Shown one piece after another: positions 44,746 through 55,200 of a stretch of DNA of 64,000 bases. The notes under the pieces were generated by a model that was not told the DNA's origin, did no database searches, and saw nothing but the letters and a program-made list of their open reading frames with translations. A program made the position numbers and the translations under genes. Numbering within the stretch: the stretch's first letter is position 1; each line of letters begins with the position of its first letter. Origin of the DNA: Eopsaltria australis. Its lineage: Eukaryota; Chordata; Aves; Passeriformes; Petroicidae. The stretch is from NCBI GenBank assembly GCA_034509425.1, contig JAVTVJ010001669.1:1-64000 (forward strand), in the 5' to 3' direction.

Positions 44746-45554
44746 ATCCAGCAAAGGCAGTTCAACAAGGCCTCCAACTCCACCTACTGCATCTTCATGG
44801 TGAACAAACCTTACGCCATCACCTGCTCTGTGGTGGCCTTCTACATCCCCTTCCTGCTGATGGTGCTGGCCTACCACCGCATCTACGTGACGGCGCGGGC
44901 GCATGCACGACAGATCCGGCTGCTGCAGCGCGCAGGGAACCCGCAGGAGCCACGGCAGCACCTCCAGGAGCCCCGGCAGCACCTCCAGGAGCCACGGCAG
45001 CACCTCCAGGAGCCACGGCAGCACCTCCAGGAGCCCCGGCAGCAGCACCCCCAGGAGCCACAGCAGCATCTCCAGGAGCCACGGCAGCACCTCCAGGAGC
45101 CACAGCAGCATCTCCAGCAGCACCTCCAGGAGCCACGGCAGCACTTCCAGCAGCACCCCCAGGAGCCACAGCAACACCTCCAGGAGCCACGGCAGCAGCA
45201 CCCCCCCGACCAGCACAGCAGCCACCGCATGAAAACCGAGACCAAAGCTGCCAAGACCCTGTGCATCATCATGGGCTGCTTCTGCCTCTGCTGGGCCCCC
45301 TTCTTTGTCACCAACATCGTGGATCCCTTCATAAACTACACGGTGCCCGGCAAGCTGTGGACGGCCTTCCTGTGGCTGGGCTACATCAACTCGGGCCTGA
45401 ACCCTTTCCTCTACGCCTTCCTAAACAAGGCTTTCAGACGTGCCTTCCTCATCATCCTGTGCTGCGGCGACGAGCGCTACCGCCGGCCTTCCATCCTGGG
45501 CCAGACCGTGCCCTGCTCCACCACCACCATCAACGGCTCCACGCACGTGCTGAG
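44746..45554 (+). CDS. HTR4: HTR4 coding exon 5: ECL2, TM5, expanded ICL3, TM6, TM7, helix 8
   Basis: Encodes residues 170-438 plus two bases of 439. Acceptor CCCCAG, donor GTGAGT at 45555. In order it holds ECL2 with N180-S-T and Cys184; TM5 ([12 protein letters not shown]); the start of ICL3 ending L-Q-R-A-G; an 87-codon tandem repeat (residues 236-322, separate entry); [10 protein letters not shown]6 with the C-W-A-P switch; TM7 with N-P-F-L-Y; and a C-terminal Cys-Cys likely palmitoylated. It ends S-T-H-V-L, the point where human isoforms diverge. Outside the repeat it is close to the human sequence; the repeat makes the loop about 80 residues longer than in human. If the donor is not used, the next codons are AGG TGA, ending the protein at V-L-R. 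Confidence 0.97.
44944..45204 (+). repeat. HTR4: Coding minisatellite in HTR4 ICL3: 87 codons of a Q-E-P-R-Q-H-L repeat
   Basis: Eleven units each begin Q-E-P. The basic 21-bp unit codes Q-E-P-R-Q-H-L. Units 1-4 and 7 are this form; units 6 and 10 have Q for R; units 5 and 11 have an extra Q and end H-P (8 codons); units 8 and 9 carry an added Q-Q-H-L or Q-Q-H-P (11 codons). There are 31 Gln, 13 His, 11 Glu and 8 Arg, with Pro in every unit. All unit-length changes are whole codons. Many differences are synonymous (CCA/CCC, CAC/CAT, CAG/CAA). The block is flanked by conserved receptor sequence on both sides, so it is real coding sequence if the exon is used. Confidence 0.95.
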
Positions 45555-45707
45555 GTGAGTGCTGCCACCAGCGAGGGCAGCTTGCACGGGGTTGCTGTTG
45601 TTGGTGGAATAAATGCTTAGAAATGGAAGGGGCAAAAGGAATCCTGAGGGTGCTCGGGCAGCCTGGGTTTGTAGGGAGGCATGAAATGGATGGGAGATGG
45701 GGCAGGG

Positions 45708-46051
45708 TGTCTCACTGTTGGACACGATAGAAACACGCAGAGTTCAGCAGCAGGTCAGGAACCACTCAGACAGGACCAGAATAGAGGGAGGCTGCCTTTC
45801 TTTATTCACTTATTTTTATATCTTTCTGAAGACAATCGTGGATTGGTCAATGAGGTTACCACCTCTACCATTCCACAGGATAGTGACACAGTCTATCATC
45901 TTTCTCCACCTTAAGAGAAAGGAATGAAAACAATCTAGAAGTTTAAAACTATTTAGGCCGGTTAAGAAAATACGGACTATGTTTACAGAAAATGCATGGG
46001 AAATTCTGCTACTGAAGTAAAACATAGAACACGGTAAAAACCAGAGCAACA
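45708..46051 (-). mobile_element. Solo LTR, family L2 (344 bp)
   Basis: TGTCTCAC...AGCAACA with a perfect 6-bp target duplication GCAGGG (45702-45707 and 46052-46057). On the minus strand it has ATATAAAA and GAATAAAG signals. It starts 154 bp after the last common HTR4 coding exon. Confidence 0.95.
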
Positions 46052-47689
46052 GCAGGGCTTGTCACAGCCTTGATCAGACCCCTCAGGCTTTGCAAGCCAT
46101 GAAGGACATTGCAAAATATGTATCTTCTGCTGATTAAAATCTGTTTGGTGGCCGTGGTGGCCTGTCCCCGAGCCCTGGGTGTGTGATGGATGTGTGGCAC
46201 CGTGTCAGGCTTCTCTCAGGGACACCCAGACACTCCTGAGCTGTGGTAGGAGGTGGGAGAGAGCAGCCCTTGTCCAATTCTGGTTTTTATAAATCCTGTT
46301 CTGCTCTGTCCAGGTTTTCTCCTGCCTTTCCAATCTCTCCATTTCCCAGTGCTGCATCCCCTCCTCTCTCCACGTGCTGGGGGATGCAGCTCTGCACTCC
46401 AGCCCTTCACAGAGCAATCATTGTCTGCTTTCCTCAGCTGTGGGACTGATACAAAGTGTGACTTCTGTCCCTGGTGCAGGTTGTGCACTGATGGTGGTGA
46501 CGGAGGGCTGGCAATCAAAGCAAACCCAACCAATTGTAATTTGTGGGTAGTTAATCTCAGGTGAGGAATTTATATTTCTTCAGTGCTTTGCTCTTAAATG
46601 CCAAAAAGGTTGAATCCAGCACGGATGGAAGAGGAATTTTAGTTAGGCAGCTTCTCCCAAGACATAAATAGAGCTTTTAGCTGTCTTTGAAATACAAGCC
46701 CAGCAGTGAAACACTGAAACCTTCCTGTCAGGGCTGGCTCCTCCCAGCCCCACCGAGGAGCTCCACAGGGGATCAGACACTTTTCCAACCTCAAAGTTGC
46801 TTCTTCCTGACCAAAAGCAAATGGGGAAGTTGGGCCAGTGGGGTTTTACAGCTGCTTTTTGTCGCCTGGCAGGGACAGCAGTGGCAAGAGGGACAGGCCT
46901 TGTGCTGAATATGTCAGAAAATAATGAGCTGTAAATAGATGGGGGTTTCTGGGTGTTCAGGGCTCTGTGCAACACCAGAAAAAAGCCAAAACCATCTGAA
47001 AAATGCTGTGTTTCCCTCAAAAGGATTGTTTGCATTTCTTCTGCCACGAGTAGATATTTATTGAACACAAACCAAGAAACTCCTGCCTCCATCAGTCACT
47101 GAGCTCTTGTGCAGCACAAGTGGATGGGGAGCCAGGTCAGCATTGCTGGAATTCCTGCATGAAACAAGTTGTGAAATTTTGCCACAGCAAAGGAGACTTT
47201 GGGTGAAATATATCTGAGCAATGATCAGAGCAGACAAACTCTGGGACATTTGGGTCAAGGAGGTCACTGCTGTGTCCCCATTTCCTCTCAGAAGTGCTCA
47301 GAGCACTGCCCTGGTCTCTTCAGGGAGAGCTTTGGTGAGAGCTTTATTTACCACTCTGAGAGGTGCCAGCACTGAGAGGTCTCCTCCAAATGTCAACTGG
47401 ATTTCTCCAAAGGAAAACACATCCTGATTTTTCTCTTGAAAGAGCCAAGAGAAACAAAGTGGGGAAAAATCAGAAACGAGCACCTTGGGGGCTGGAACTG
47501 CAGCGAGCCCCAGAGCCCCCTGTGCCTTTGGAACAGGAGTGAAGCAACTCAGGGCTCCAGTTTTTAGAGGTTTAACAACTCCACAGATCCTTTGGAATAA
47601 AAATAATTCCCTGCTGGTTGTAGGGAAGAGGTCAGAGCTGCTGGGGAGCAAAAGGATGAGTGATCACAGAATCATGGAACCATGGGATG

Positions 47690-48355
47690 GTTTGTGGTGG
47701 TTCTTTGAATGGTTTGTGATGTGTTTTTGAATGGTTTGTGAAGTTTTTGGAATGGTTTGTGATGGTTTTTGAATGGTTTGTGATTTCTTTGAATGGTTTG
47801 TGATGTTCTTTGAAAGGTTTGTGGTGGTTTCTGAATGGTTTGTGGTGGTTTTGGAATGGTTTGTGATGATTTTTTGAACGGTCTGTGATAATTTTTGATT
47901 GATTTGTGATGGTTTTTGAATGGTTTATGATGTTCTTTGAAAGGTTTATGGTGTTTTTTGGAATGGTTTGTGCTGGTTTTTCGAACAGTTTGTGATGGTT
48001 TTTGAATGGTTTGCAGTGGTTTCTTGAGTGGTTTGTGGTTGTTTTTTGAATGGTTTGTGATGTTCTTTGAAAGGTTTTTGATGAATTTTGAATGGTTTGT
48101 GGTGGTTTTTGAACAGTTTGTGTTGGTTTTTGGAATGGTTTGTGATGTTTTTTGAACAGTTTGTGATGGTTTTTGCATGGTTTGTAATGTTTTTGCATGC
48201 TTTGTGATGGTTTTTGAACAGTTTGTGACAGTTTTTGCATGGTTTGTGATGGTTTTTGAACGGTTTGTGATGTTTTTGCATGGTTTGTGTTGGTTTTTGA
48301 ACGGTTTGTGATGTTTTTGCATGGTTTGTGATGGTTTTTACATGGTTTGTGGTGT
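47690..48355 (+). repeat. HTR4: Minisatellite, about 21-bp unit, some 30 copies
   Basis: TGGTTTTTGAATGGTTTGTGA repeated with variants (GAACGGTTTG, GCATGGTTTG, GAAAGGTTTG). Confidence 0.95.
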
Positions 48356-48955
48356 GTGGCTCCCAGCCAGGATTCCCCCACAGCACAGGCTGGCCCTGGG
48401 GGTGGAGCAGGGATCCCATCCCTGGGATTTCATGGGCTGCAGCTGTGCCTCAGCTCAGGAAGCACAGAGTTTGTTGCTCAGAGCTGTTCCTGGTGCACCC
48501 AGCAGGTCTCTCACAGGTCTGGGCTCACAGGTAAAATATTTCCTCTTGTCCCTCATCCTTCCCTGGGCACCAAGACTGATACAGAGCCCACGGAGCTTCT
48601 CAGGGCAGAGCAACAGAATCAGGGCTGGGGGTTGGAAAGGGTTACAATTCCTGCCTGCCTGGGCATTTTAATGCTCCTGCAAGATGAATCAGAGCTCTGG
48701 CAGGTTCTGTCCTCTCCACTACGAGTTCATTAACCCAAGTGGATCATTTGGGCTTGCTCTGCCCTTCCCTTCATCCCCCAGCACTCCCTGTTTCTCACTG
48801 GATTTTTACAGGGTGTTTCTGGAGGTATTTTGGAGGCAAGAGTGGAGTTTTTGTGCTGGTGGCACCTGCAGAGCTTTGGGGTCTGTGTTGTCCCCTCTCC
48901 AGCAGTTCCTTTATTCCTGGCACCATCAGGGAAGATTTTTTTCCCCCTCACCAAG

Positions 48956-48962
48956 GTTCTGA
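48956..48962 (+). CDS. HTR4: Possible HTR4 terminal micro-exon coding R-F-stop (human d-type)
   Basis: A strong acceptor (a run of T and C ending CTCACCAAG at 48955) is followed directly by G TTC TGA. Joined to the exon ending at 45554 it gives V-L-R-F-stop, the short tail known for human 5-HT4(d). It lies between the common exon and the g-type exon. The coding part is only seven bases, so a chance match cannot be excluded without transcript data. Confidence 0.4.
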
Positions 48963-50084
48963 TAAAGCACATTCTCACTCAGTTATTTTCTTGGAAATTC
49001 CTGACCAAAAGCTTGAGAAACACAGCAAATAATGAGCATTTCAAAATGCTGATTTCAGTGGTTTTTCATTCCTTTGCCAGGGCAGGGCAGCCAGAGGTTG
49101 CTCAAGATGTGTTTTCCACTCCAGAGGTTTCAGTCCAGGGATCAGCTCCCTGTGCCAGCAGAAGTGGCTCCAGACCAAGCCCGAGCTCAGGGGATCTGAT
49201 TGCTGCCTGTAAACGTTAATTTTGTTAAATAGTCAAGAGGTAATTTGGTTTTCACCTAAATTTCATTAGCTGCCAACCTGGAAAGGGACTCTCTAAAAAT
49301 ACAGGGGATGATTAGACTCGGTAACAACTAAAAAAAGAGCTCTGTCATTTCTTGAAGGAGCTCTCTTCATTTTCTAATGAAGCTTTGCCAATATTTACAA
49401 CCAAACTTCTGTTCCAACTTCCCTGGCGTGGTTTTCCAGCCTGGCATCAGTGCCAGCCTTGGTGTGCCATCCCCTGGCACTGGGGGCTGTCAGGGGCAGG
49501 GCACAGGGAGCTGTGACCATCAGGGGTCCCTCAAACAGATTTGGGCTGGGTCAGGGGAGATTTTGGGATCTGCTGCAGGATCCAGGAGCAGAGGAACCCT
49601 CAGGGGCAGGGATGTGGGTGTTCCACCAAGCCCGAGTTGTCACCCCATGTCAGAGGAGCCTCCTTGGCACAAATCCTGCTCCCCAAAGAGCAGGACACTG
49701 CTGGAGCCTTGTCCCTGCTCCAAAAATGCCTCACTGGAGCTTCTGATAAGAGAAAAGCTTCTTGTAATTGTGCTGAGTGAAGTCAAGATATTTATCTTAT
49801 TTCTTACAAAGGAGAGAGGGGATTAGAGTGTTAAAATACCACAGTTTCCTTCCATTTTCCAAAGATAATCTCTTTCAATATGCCTGGATGTTGGAAAAAC
49901 AGATTAGAGTGAAGCTAAACCCCTTTTTTGTTATTTGGCCTGATACAAGATTCAAGATCAGAAGTTGTGCATCAGTTTGTGTCTGGTGGGGGAGCTCTGA
50001 AGGGCACCTTGAGCTTTGAAATGACTGAAATGTAACTCAGCTTTGTTCTTAATTGTGTGATTTGTGCTCTGGGTAATGAAGGGG

Positions 50085-50545
50085 TTGTGTTGTGGTGGGG
50101 CAGGATCTGGAATGGGGGATCCATGGGGCAGGATCTGGAATTGGGGATCCCTGGGAGAGGATCTGGAATTGAGGATTCATGGGGCAGGATCTGGAACTGG
50201 GGATCCATGGGGCAGGATCTGAAATTGGGGGTCCATGGGGCGGGATCTGGAATTTGGGATTCATGGGAGAGGATCTGGAATTGGGATCCATGGAGCAGGA
50301 TCTGCCCCCCAGCTGGAATTGGAGATCCATGGAGCAGGATCTGGAATTGGAGATCCATGGGGCAGGATCTGGAATTGGAGATCCATGGGACAGGATCTGG
50401 AACTGGGGATTCATGGGGCAGGATCTGGAATTTGGGATCCATGGGACAGGATCTGGAACTGGGGATTCATGGGGCAGGATCTGCTTCCTAGCTGGAATTT
50501 AGGATCCATGGGGCAGGATCTGCCCCCCAGCTGGAACTGGGGATC
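50085..50545 (+). repeat. HTR4: Minisatellite, about 28-bp unit, some 15 copies
   Basis: GGGGCAGGATCTGGAATTGG followed by GGATCCAT, repeated. Some units carry an insert CTGCCCCCCAGCTGGAA. G-rich on the + strand. Confidence 0.95.
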
Positions 50546-52304
50546 CATGGCCCAGAGCAGGGCCCTGCTGGCCACAGCCCCACATTCCCTGGAGCTGGAA
50601 TTCCCTCAGCTCCTCCTGGCAGAGCCCAGTCCTGCTGGGAGCCTCCCACTTCAATGATGGAGTGCAGCTCAAGCTCTGCATTGAGACAAAGCACAGACAG
50701 CCCTCAAACACAGCACCCTTTGAATCCAACCCCCAGCCCCTGCCGCTCTCTCCACTCATTCCAAAGGTCCAAAACAGGATTTAAAACTAATTTTGGTACC
50801 TGAATAAACTCTATTATGGATAGAAATTTGCTCTCCACCTACTTACCTTCTGTTTCAGCTGACCTTTGAATGCGTTGGGCTGGTTCTCTCCTCTCCTCTT
50901 CTCTCCAGAGATTAATTTGGTTTATCAGCAGAGTGTTTTCAGACAGTGCAAATCAGCATTTGCAAAGAGCCCCACATGCCTTAGGGTCAGAAATTCTGTA
51001 GAAACCTCAGCAATTATTGTCACGTTCTGCTCTTCCTCGGGGCAGCAGAAGCTCCGACTCAGAGCTAATTGTGTAAGTGCATTTTAATTTTAGGTTCACT
51101 TCTTTGTTCTACTTCTTTTCAATAATTCTCTTCCTTTCTGATTGCTGGAGGAGAATTTATTTCAGCGCTGCGTGCACCGCCCCATTGTGAACGCACAATG
51201 TGCAAAAGCTTCCCTGTTGCTGTGTTAAAAATTGCTTTTAAGGCTTTTGGAGTGTCTGTGGGAGAGAAAACCTTGTTATTCCCAAGATAGTTTGGCCAGA
51301 AATTCGGTATTTCCAGGAAGGTGTCAAGGACTCTCAGCACATCTGCTGTGATTTGATTGTTTTTTACCAATTTGCCACTTTTGGGATGCTCCCCATTGCC
51401 TGTGATCCCAACCCTTGGGCAGCTCTCAGCATCTTCCCACCTCCACCTTTCCATTTCAGAACAGCAAAATGGCCACTTTGAGGGTTTGGTTGGATTTTTA
51501 CGGTGTAGCAAAGGTGATTCTTGCCACCATCTGCTCCTAAATGCACCTGGAATGGGTGACCTGGCCTGGGAATTGATGCAGAGCCAGGCTTGCTCTGGGT
51601 TTGCCCCCAGTAAAGCTGCCCTGGTGCTTTGGAAATGTGGCAGTTCCATCCTGCCCTGCAGATATTCCAGCCCCATTAAATCCAGCTGATTAAAGCTGCT
51701 CCTGCACGAGCTGCTGATTTCCAGCCCTCATTTCTGCATTCATCTCTCTGTTCCGTGCCCGTGACAGAACCATTCCAGCCACCCCAGCAAGCAGCATTTT
51801 AAAATGCAGGTAACCAGATTTAGGAGGCAGTTTGGGAACTCCCCAGGGACTCCTGCCCTGGGCTCCTGCTGGGCTGCCTTTAAATTGGATTCCAGAAGGC
51901 ACAGACACATTCCAGGCACGGGTTTGAAATGAGTTTTGCACGGCAATCCTCGGGATGGGCTTGGCCGAGTGACTTTTCCTTGTTGCAGCAGTGCTGGGCT
52001 GGCAGTGGGAGCATTGCTGAGTTCATCCTCGGTTCCTCCCTCTCTCTGGTGCTGTTTCCTCTCACCGAAGTCACAATTCCCACCTTGCTCCATTCAGCCT
52101 TCCTTGGCAGTGGTTTCAGAGTCCCTGAAGTGTGGATTGTGGCTGCCACTGTCGCTGTCAGGCTTTCGGAGCCGCTCCTGAAGGTTTGGCAGGAGGGTTG
52201 TTAATGAGGCTGTTAATTTGTGTCACTCCACGGAGCCATCAAAGCACTCCAGGGACTGCAGAGCACGTGGCACTAAAGAGCTTTCTGCTTTATCTGGGAA
52301 GTGT

Positions 52305-52625
52305 TTGTGTTATCATGGAATTGCTCAGGCTGGAAAAGCCCTCCGGGATCATCGAGCCCGAGCTCTGCCCTGTCCCCACCTTGTCCCCAGCCCAGAGCAC
52401 TCAGTGCCACCTCCAGCCCTTCCCTGGATACACTTCCCTCCAGGGATGGGCACTCCAAACCTCCCTGGGCAGCCCCTTCCCGTTTTTTTTAATACTTTGC
52501 TTTGATATTTTGTCACACCCCAAACGATGTGACATCCACACAGGAGCATTTTCCTGCCCTGAAATCCTTTTCTCTCTCAAAATGAAGTCTAACAATTCCT
52601 TTCACCTCCAAATCTTCCAAGCTCT
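52305..52625 (-). mobile_element. CR1 LINE 3' end
   Basis: TCATGGAATTGCTCAGGCTGG, AAAGCCCTCCGGGATCATCG, TCCAGGGATGGGCACTCCAA and CTCCCTGGGCAGCCCC in minus-strand CR1 order; diverged. The inner end is uncertain. Confidence 0.8.
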
Positions 52626-53269
52626 GAGTTCCTGGCAGTGCTTTTTCCACCTCTGGAAAAACAGATAACCACCAGTTTAAGTGCAATGCACAGCAATAGA
52701 TTTGGAGATTTATTTAAGAATTGAAGGCAACAATAAGGTTTTGTCACCTTGCAAAGCCCCACGAACCAGAGCAGAGCCAGCAGGCAAACTGGAGCACAAA
52801 AGGCAGGAAAAATCAAGAAACTGCTCGTGTCTCACATTAACGTTATCTGTGAGTAACTTTATCACTGATTGATCTGTCAGGGCACAGAACAGCCCCAGTT
52901 GCCACTGATTTATGAAAGGCACATTAATGCATTCGGGGAGATTCATGCCCTGTGCTGCTTTTGTGACAAGCTTTTACAGCACCACGGTTGGTATTTATTA
53001 GCACTGAAAGCACTTCAGAACGCTGGGATCCAGCGTCTGAGACAAGAACTGCACACAGCAGCTGCTCCACGGGCAGGGAAGCGATTGGGAGTGACACTTC
53101 CACAAGTGCTGCCAGCAGATCCTCAAAGAGCTGCCTCCCCCAGAGCCAGCGGGGCTCTGGAGCTGCCACTGGGGAAGGTGGGGATGTTTTATCCAGCAGG
53201 AGGGTCCCATCCTCCTCCCCTGCCAGGGATGCAGCTCCTGCAGCCCCTGGGCATCCCTGGAAATCCAGC

Positions 53270-53415
53270 AGGGACTGATCTCTGCTCTCTGTGACAGGGA
53301 CAGGACCTTGGGAAGGGCTGGGGCTGTGTCAGGGGAGGTTTAGGTTGGATTTAGGGCAAGGTTCTTCCCCCAGAGGGTGCTGGGCACTGCCCAGGCTCCC
53401 CAGGGAATGGACAGG
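53270..53415 (+). mobile_element. CR1 LINE fragment
   Basis: CTCTGTGACAGGGACAGGACC, GGGGAGGTTTAGGTTGGATTT and GGTTCTTCCCCCAGAGGGTG, then cut off shortly before the L1 LTR at 53433. Confidence 0.85.
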
Positions 53416-53432
53416 TTTTGCAAAAGAGGCTC

Positions 53433-53818
53433 TGTAGGGTTCCACCATGGGGGTTATGGAAAAGCAGCCCTGGAAGGCCCAGAATTGGCCTTTCCCTGGG
53501 CCCAGAGGTGCCCATGGAAACACATCCAGCTCACCTGAGATGGGCTGGGCAAAGGAATGCTGGGTTTGTGACCTTCTGGAGCAATTGTGTGGGAATATTG
53601 TGGTTTGTGCCCTTGCAGGGCATTGTTTCCCTGTTCCCATCACAGGGAACATCTGGGCAATGCTGCAGGGGATTGGGGACACTCTGGGTGCATCTTTGCT
53701 GTTTGGGTGAGGTTCTGTCCTGGTTGTGTGCTGGGATTGAAGGGATTTTCACTGCGCAATGAAGGGCTTTGCACTTCTCCATCTTCTGTGGAGTCCATGC
53801 CCTTGTGTGAACACTGCA
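53433..53818 (+). mobile_element. Solo LTR, family L1 (386 bp)
   Basis: TGTAGGG...CACTGCA with a perfect 6-bp target duplication AGGCTC (53427-53432 and 53819-53824). Opposite orientation to the copies at 2848 and 40179. It lies 300 bp before the HTR4 g-type exon. Confidence 0.95.
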
Positions 53819-54122
53819 AGGCTCTGCAAAGAATTCCTGCCTAGAACCCTTCGGGTGAGACAGGAAAAGGATCTCCTTGAAAAGGAGAACAATTTCTAAA
53901 ATGGTTTATGGAAAAAAGGACTCCACCTGATGGCTTGGGTGGTTCTAAGTGAAAATCAGGCTCCTTTTAGTGGGAGGTTTGGGGCTGTGGCTCTGGCTCT
54001 GATGCCATTGACTGTCAGTGTTTGATGTGGGGCTGTTTCCCGATTAACCATCGCTGTGTTTTCTCCTTTTCCCCCCTTACCTCCCTCACTGTGTCTGTCT
54101 TTGCTCCCTCCTGCACTAAAAG

Positions 54123-54183
54123 TGGCTGTTCCTCTGTCTCCAAGCTCCTCCTGCTCTTCTGCAGCAGACCAGCTCCTGTCTAA
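54123..54183 (+). CDS. HTR4: HTR4 alternative terminal exon, equivalent to the human g-type C-terminus
   Basis: After the acceptor AG at 54121-54122, the first base completes Ser439. The frame reads S-G-C-S-S-V-S-K-L-L-L-L-F-C-S-R-P-A-P-V then TAA (54181-54183). This closely matches the known human 5-HT4(g) tail, which also starts S-G-C-S and ends L-L-L-F-C-N-R-P-V-P-V. The acceptor is preceded by a pyrimidine-rich run ending in CACTAAAAG. The 3' UTR continues past 54183; I could not place its poly(A) site. An internal AG at 54143-54144 would shift the frame, so a human e-like form is not expected from that site. Confidence is high because phase, length and sequence all agree. Confidence 0.9.
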
Positions 54184-54474
54184 CCATGACCATGCTCTGT
54201 AAGTCCCTTCTTTTATTACTGCAGCTCTGTCTGTTTATTGCAACCCTGTTTAAACCCTCCTTTCTTTATAGTTCAGCCTCTGTGGGGTGGAGGCAGCAGC
54301 CCCAGGGGAACGGGGACATCCCACAGGACACTGGGAATGGGCTCCTGGCTGCAATCCCTGTGGATAACAGGGATTTTCCCCTTTGGGATGGTTGTTCTCA
54401 CTCCAAGGACAAGGGGACAGCACTGCAGAGTCCCCTCAGTGGGCACCACACAGAGAAAAGCTGCACTCAGAGAG

Positions 54475-54705
54475 GGGGTTTAGATATTAGGAACAATTTT
54501 TCCCTGGGAGGGTGGGGAGGCCCTGGCACAGGTGCCCAGAGCAGCTGTGGCTGCCCCTGGATCCCTGGCAGTGCCCAAGGCCAGCTTGGATGGGGTTGGA
54601 GCACCCTGGGACAGTGGGAAGTGTCCCTGCCCATGGCAGGGGTGGCACTGGATGGGCTTTAAGGTCCCTCCCAGCCCAGTCCATTCCGTGATTCTGTGAT
54701 TTATT
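54475..54705 (+). mobile_element. CR1 LINE 3' end
   Basis: TTAGATATTAGGAACAATTTT, CCTGGATCCCTGGCAGTGCC, TTTAAGGTCCCTCCCAGCCC and CCATTCCGTGATTCTGTGAT. It lies downstream of the g-type stop, so may be part of that 3' UTR. Confidence 0.92.
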
Positions 54706-55067
54706 AGAAAACGAAACCATCTGTGCATTGAATATTATATTTCCACAAAACCTGCAGTTATCCCAGCAGATTTGTGGCAGGCAGGGGCTTCCCTCTCCTC
54801 TTTCCCTTCAGTGCTTTTGTTTATTCCTCATTAGGGACCCAGATTTCAGGCAGGCAGCAGATTTCAGCAGTTGCTCTGTGCCAGCAGAGTTCAAGGCAGT
54901 TTCTGTTGCCTCCATCTGGGAGTTTGCTCAGGAGGTTCCCTGGGTGGGCTGGGCACACTGGGCAGAGCTGAGCTCAGGCTGCAATCTGCTCCCTGGAGCT
55001 GCCCTGCAGAGCACCCAAACCCTGAGGGAGAGCTGGCAGCATCCCTCCCAACCCTGGAGGAAACTGA

Positions 55068-55200
55068 GAATCATGGAATGGGTTGGGTTGGAAGGGACCT
55101 TTAAGTTCACCTATTCCACCCCTGCCATGGGCACCTTCCACTGTCCCAGGCTGCTCCAAGCCCTGTCCAACCTGGAACCCTTCAGGATTCTTCACATTTG
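55068..55200 (-). mobile_element. CR1 LINE 3' fragment
   Basis: AATCATGGAATGGGTTGGGT, TGGAAGGGACCTTTAAGTTC and CACTGTCCCAGGCTGCTCC in minus-strand CR1 order. Confidence 0.9.

Larger units (their letters stand above)
45555..54122 (+). other. HTR4: HTR4 C-terminal alternative-splicing intron (g-type route)
   Basis: Donor GTGAGT, acceptor ACTAAAAG. Contains the candidate d-type micro-exon, an L2 and an L1 solo LTR, CR1 copies and two minisatellites. 46060-47690, 48360-50080 and 50550-52300 hold nothing else I can identify. Confidence 0.85.
18972..54183 (+). other. HTR4: HTR4 gene, serotonin 5-HT4 receptor (span from start-codon exon to one terminal exon)
   Basis: HTR4 is a class A receptor in the plasma membrane that binds serotonin and couples to Gs to raise cAMP. 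Five common exons plus a terminal exon join in frame: 26+126+201+154+809+61 coding nt = 1,377 nt, giving 458 residues and a stop. Junction phases agree at every step (split codons Ser9, Arg51, Arg118, Ser439; the Leu169 junction is between codons). Residue numbers match the human receptor up to the third intracellular loop, where the bird protein is about 80 residues longer. The exon at 18972 has a splice acceptor, so further 5' non-coding exons must lie upstream; I could not identify them. The 3' ends for other C-terminal isoforms (human a-, b- and c-like) were not found and may lie beyond the window or be too diverged. Confidence 0.97.

Noticed and set aside
44238..45620. 460-residue frame crossing the pentamer array and HTR4 exon 5
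   Set aside because: It is out of frame with the receptor. It stays open because the array and the 21-bp repeat both lack stops in this frame; it reads through the splice acceptor and has no homologue I recognise.
47632..48419. His/Lys/Asn/Thr-rich repeat proteins on the minus strand
   Set aside because: By-products of the 21-bp minisatellite.
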